Below are positions 60,899 to 64,000 of a stretch of 64,000 nt of DNA, piece after piece (position 1 is the first letter of the stretch; each line of letters starts with the position of its first letter). Location of the stretch: assembly GCA_037892935.1 (NCBI GenBank), contig JAYXKI010000001.1, forward strand, positions 1,674,001 through 1,738,000, read 5' to 3'. The notes beneath the pieces were generated by a model. That model was not told where the DNA came from. It did no database searches and saw only the letters and a list, made by a program, of their open reading frames with translations. The DNA is from Phlebopus portentosus (taxonomy: Eukaryota; Basidiomycota; Agaricomycetes; Boletales; Boletinellaceae). The position numbers and the translations under genes were made by a program.

Positions 60899-62036
60899 TT
60901 AAACCTTTCTGCCAGCCGCTGCCCACTGGGATCGAAGCGCCATCACGGACGTGATAAACCTTCGCAAATGGACACAATCAGTGTACAGCGAAGCACGACA
61001 AGTTTTGGTACTTACCCAAAGAAGCCGAGGACTCCATCGTTCAAGTCGACGTATCCTAAATTGGTCGCTGGAATCCAGACGTCCAGAAGGTCGATGGCGA
61101 ACTGGTACCGCAGCGTATTACGTTCCCTAATGAAAGCGTTGGAGTTAGTTTCGTAGTAATCGCGATGCCAATGAAGGAAAGGAGGCAAAGACCCACTTCT
61201 CTACAGCCGAATATTTCACTGCTCTCTCGGCCTCAGTACTGACCGATTTATCGCCCCATGTGTAACCGCGGAGTGCCTTTGCCTCGTTCGCGAGTCTGCT
61301 AGCCTAGAGAACTCGTTAAATGGTCATGCTGAAGACTGCGCATGAAACTGCGACGAACCTTCAGAAGTCCATGGCAGATGCTAAATACAATGCCAAAGAA
61401 CCAGAAGCGATTCGATCTAACTCAAAGTTAGCATTCAGAGAGTCGTGCTGCGTTTTCGCACTTACCTTCTGACGAACTTCTGGTTTGTCTCTTTAGACAG
61501 GTTGATGAATTTAGCAGTGTTCGCCTGGGAGCCTTATTATTGGATTGGTAAATAATTCAGCCGAAGTATGTACACACCCATACGGCAGCGTCGTAAACGA
61601 GATACGAAGCATAGCAGAGTTGTCGAAGAACGGTTGTCGTCTGCTCTCCAGGGCGAGCAGAAGAGTTGAGGGCTTTCAATGCAGCTTGAAGATGCTCCAA
61701 TGGCTTTCCAACGCGCATTACTGTTATCTCTTTGAGACAAGAAGCAATACCAATGAGGCATTATCACGCACATTTCCGACCGGTAGCCAAATGCGACTTG
61801 AGTGCATCCCACCGCGCTGCTTCAACATTGTAACCTCTCTTTATAAGGACCCAGGCGAGGAGACGCGCAAAGTACTGAGCTGTCCGGTAGAGCTACCAAA
61901 TCGCGTGAGGCGTAAATTCTAAGAGAAAGAGCCTCAGGCAGCTATCCACCTTATCCCGTCCGACTGTGCTACCGAGCAAATTGACTGTCTGACTAGCAGT
62001 CGGGTGGAGAATGATCTGGGATGCAACCGTAGCCAT
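60899..62036 (-). CDS. PEX11: Peroxisomal membrane protein PEX11
   Basis: Eight exons (forward): 61950-62036, 61772-61892, 61578-61720, 61466-61524, 61359-61416, 61197-61303, 61016-61126 and 60899-60959, giving 248 aa. Family signature parts are GRDKLYRTAQYFARLLAW, ARWDALKSHLATGRK, RVGKPLEHLQAALKAL, VRRSNRFWFFGIVFSICHGL, ASRLANEAKALR, YQFAIDLLDVWIPATNLGYV, and the C-terminal GFFGFITSVMALRSQWAAAG. PEX11 elongates and divides peroxisomes through amphipathic helices. All seven introns keep phase. Divergent from fumarase (484 bp between start codons). Confidence 0.94.
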
Positions 62037-62520
62037 GATGGAATGGAGGGGGGAAGGAGTTAGAGCTAAGAGCCAACAAGAGCGCGACCGGTAGACCATG
62101 GTAATAAATATGCTCAAAATATTCACGTGAACTTGCTATTCAATCTCTGGACCACTCACAATCCTCCATCGTCTACATCCATTATGCATATCACTATGCC
62201 TTTTGAAGAATCGCACATGCTAATTACCGCTCAATTCAACTCTACATCGACAAGCACCCTCAAATATCCTCAATATTTCTCAGATATTTTTTTGCTTACA
62301 TGCAGCGTCTCTAGACGACGAAATCCCGCGGCTTCCCTAAGCACGTCACTGGAGGACGACCGTGTCTTCCGACAACGCCCGATTGGTCAAATCCCCCCTC
62401 AAGAGCCTTGCAACTGAACGTCCCCTCTAGCTACTCGACGTGCGCTATACGCGACCTCATTTTGTCTCCTCTAGACTTGAATATCCTCTCATCCCTTAAT
62501 CGCGCCCTTAATTCCCTAAA
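62037..62520. promoter_or_regulatory. Divergent spacer, PEX11 / fumarase, 484 bp
   Basis: Contains both upstream regions. The half next to fumarase is pyrimidine-rich (CCCCTCAAGAGCC to TTAATTCCC), a likely leader. Short frames inside are not convincing genes. Confidence 0.5.
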
Positions 62521-64000
62521 ATGTACTGTGCTGTTCTACGTCTCCAAGTGCCAGCTTCAAACGCTCGAAGTGTAAGAACCTGTATTTGGCCCTCTCATGT
62601 GATACGATACGGGGATACTACTGAAAGTCATTTCCATACGGCAGCTCAACCGTCTTGCTTTAAGACGTGCATATCGATTCCGATCGTTCTCTTCATCTCT
62701 GCGCGTCATGGTGGGTACCGGTTTTGAAATTATATTTGACTTTTACATTGATGCAATACGGCAGACTCAATTCAGGACGGAACGCGATACGTTCGGTGAC
62801 TTGCAGGTACCAGCTGACCGCTACTGGGGTGCACAAACCCAAAGGTGCGATGGTCGATGACTTGAAGTCTGGTTTGAGATTGAACATGTATGCAACAGGT
62901 CATTGCAGAATTTCGATATAGGTGGACCTACAGAGCGATTGCCACCGCCTCTGATCAAGGCGTTCGGTATTCTCAAGAAGGCGGCAGCAGCAGCTAACAT
63001 GACTTATGGGCTGGACCCTAAGATTGGCGAGGCCATCCAGAAGGCGGCCGACGACGTACGTACATTCTTAAGCTACCCCGGAATTCTGAGAGCGAATGGA
63101 AGGATAGGTTATTTCTGGGAAGCTCATCGACCATTTCCCGCTTGTTGTCTTCCAAACCGGGAGCGGCACACAGAGCAACATGAACACGAACGAAGTTATC
63201 TCCAACCGCGCGATTGAGCTGCTTGGTGGTGAGCTCGGCTCGAAGAAACCCGTGCATCCTAACGACCATGTCAACATGAGCCAAAGCTCGAACGACACGT
63301 AGAAAACTTCCGCCATCATAGGGGATTATTCAAGAGTCTGATCTGTTCTTGGATTTAGGTTCCCGACTGCGATGCATGTTGCGGCCGTCATGGAAATCAA
63401 CGGATCTCTTCTCCCTGCTTTGGCAGAATTAAGGGATGCAATGGAAGCAAAGCGGCAAGAATTTGACAAGATCATCAAAATCGGCCGTACGCACCTGCAG
63501 GTCCGGAAGTTTATTTTATAGCCGTCTCCACAGGCTCTTAACTTGAGTTCTTCAAATAAAGGATGCTACTCCTCTGACACTGGGTCAAGAATTCAGCGGC
63601 TATGTACAACAACTGACCAATGCGATTGATCGTGTCAAGGACACCTTACCTCGACTGAGCCTCTTGGCACAGGGAGGTACCGCTGTTGGCACTGTACGTT
63701 CTCTTTTTTTATGTTGCTGGCACACCTGGCTGAAGCTCTTTGTATTCAGGGCTTAAACACCAAGAAAGGCTTCGATGTTAAGATAGCTGCTGAGATTTCC
63801 AAGCTAACAGGGTACGAGTTCTCGACGGCGCCGAACAAGGTTGGAGGCCTTGAGTCTCTTTGAGATGTCTTCCGATTGATTGTGATTTTAGTTCGAAGCT
63901 CTTGCTGCTCACGATGCATTGGTAGAAGCACATGGCGCTCTGAACGTGGTCGCCGTGTCATTCATGAAAATCGCGAATGACATCCGCTTCCTCGGTTCGG
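62521..64000 (+). CDS. FUM1: Fumarate hydratase class II, mitochondrial (3' partial)
   Basis: Exons 62521-62571, 62645-62710, 62765-62844, 62899-63055, 63108-63298, 63359-63500, 63562-63693, 63750-63839 and 63892-64000, running off the window after about 339 codons. The first two exons supply a basic presequence ([15 protein letters not shown]). Then the conserved parts: [72 protein letters not shown] and [18 protein letters not shown], which cover active-site regions A and B. The signature GSSxMPxKxN would lie beyond the end. It hydrates fumarate to malate in the TCA cycle; fungal FUM1 can serve both matrix and cytosol. Confidence 0.95.

Overview
The window is nuclear DNA of a filamentous basidiomycete, most likely Agaricomycotina; I cannot name the genus. 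The evidence is gene density (about one gene per 2 kb on both strands), coding regions cut by many 45-70 nt GT-AG introns (a few of 32-40 nt), fungal-only families (Zn2Cys6/fungal-trans regulator, MED5, DUF6593-like protein, RlpA-like DPBB secreted proteins, ISC1), and close protein matches to conserved fungal housekeeping genes. No tRNA, rRNA, transposon or CRISPR was recognised. Gene models below were built by hand: splice sites were chosen so that reading phase is kept and conserved motifs are joined.

Layout. 1-9 kb: 3' end of an unknown gene, a putative glycosyltransferase, a NIPSNAP protein and a 24-exon Zn2Cys6 transcription factor. 9-18.6 kb: a forkhead regulator, then RNA-processing genes (UTP13 of the U3 processome, PRP22 splicing helicase, NXT1-like mRNA export factor). 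18.7-29.2 kb: ISC1 sphingolipid phospholipase C, a hormone-sensitive-lipase-like hydrolase, methionine aminopeptidase 2, a DUF6593-like gene, VPS20 and the U-box cyclophilin CYP60. 29.3-36.6 kb: MED5, a CDF zinc transporter and eIF3h. 37-43.7 kb: two head-to-head secreted DPBB proteins, one carrying about 1,000 residues of Gly/Ser repeats; this is the least ordinary part of the window. 44-51.7 kb: a four-span membrane protein, a PSME3IP1/NIP30-like protein, ESS2 and NudE. 52-64 kb: a stretch rich in mitochondrial functions (pyruvate dehydrogenase E2, lipoyl synthase, CMC1, fumarase) with exosome CSL4, KAE1, a GT8 enzyme, RPS28 and PEX11.

Nine gene pairs are divergent, most with under 300 bp between start codons, so shared promoters are likely. 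Three otherwise intact conserved genes (UTP13, the CDF transporter, PDH E2) each lack exactly one base relative to the frame required by conserved sequence on both sides. Together these look more like residual sequence errors than three pseudogenes, but that is an inference. A fourth gene (DUF6593-like) carries an in-frame TGA.
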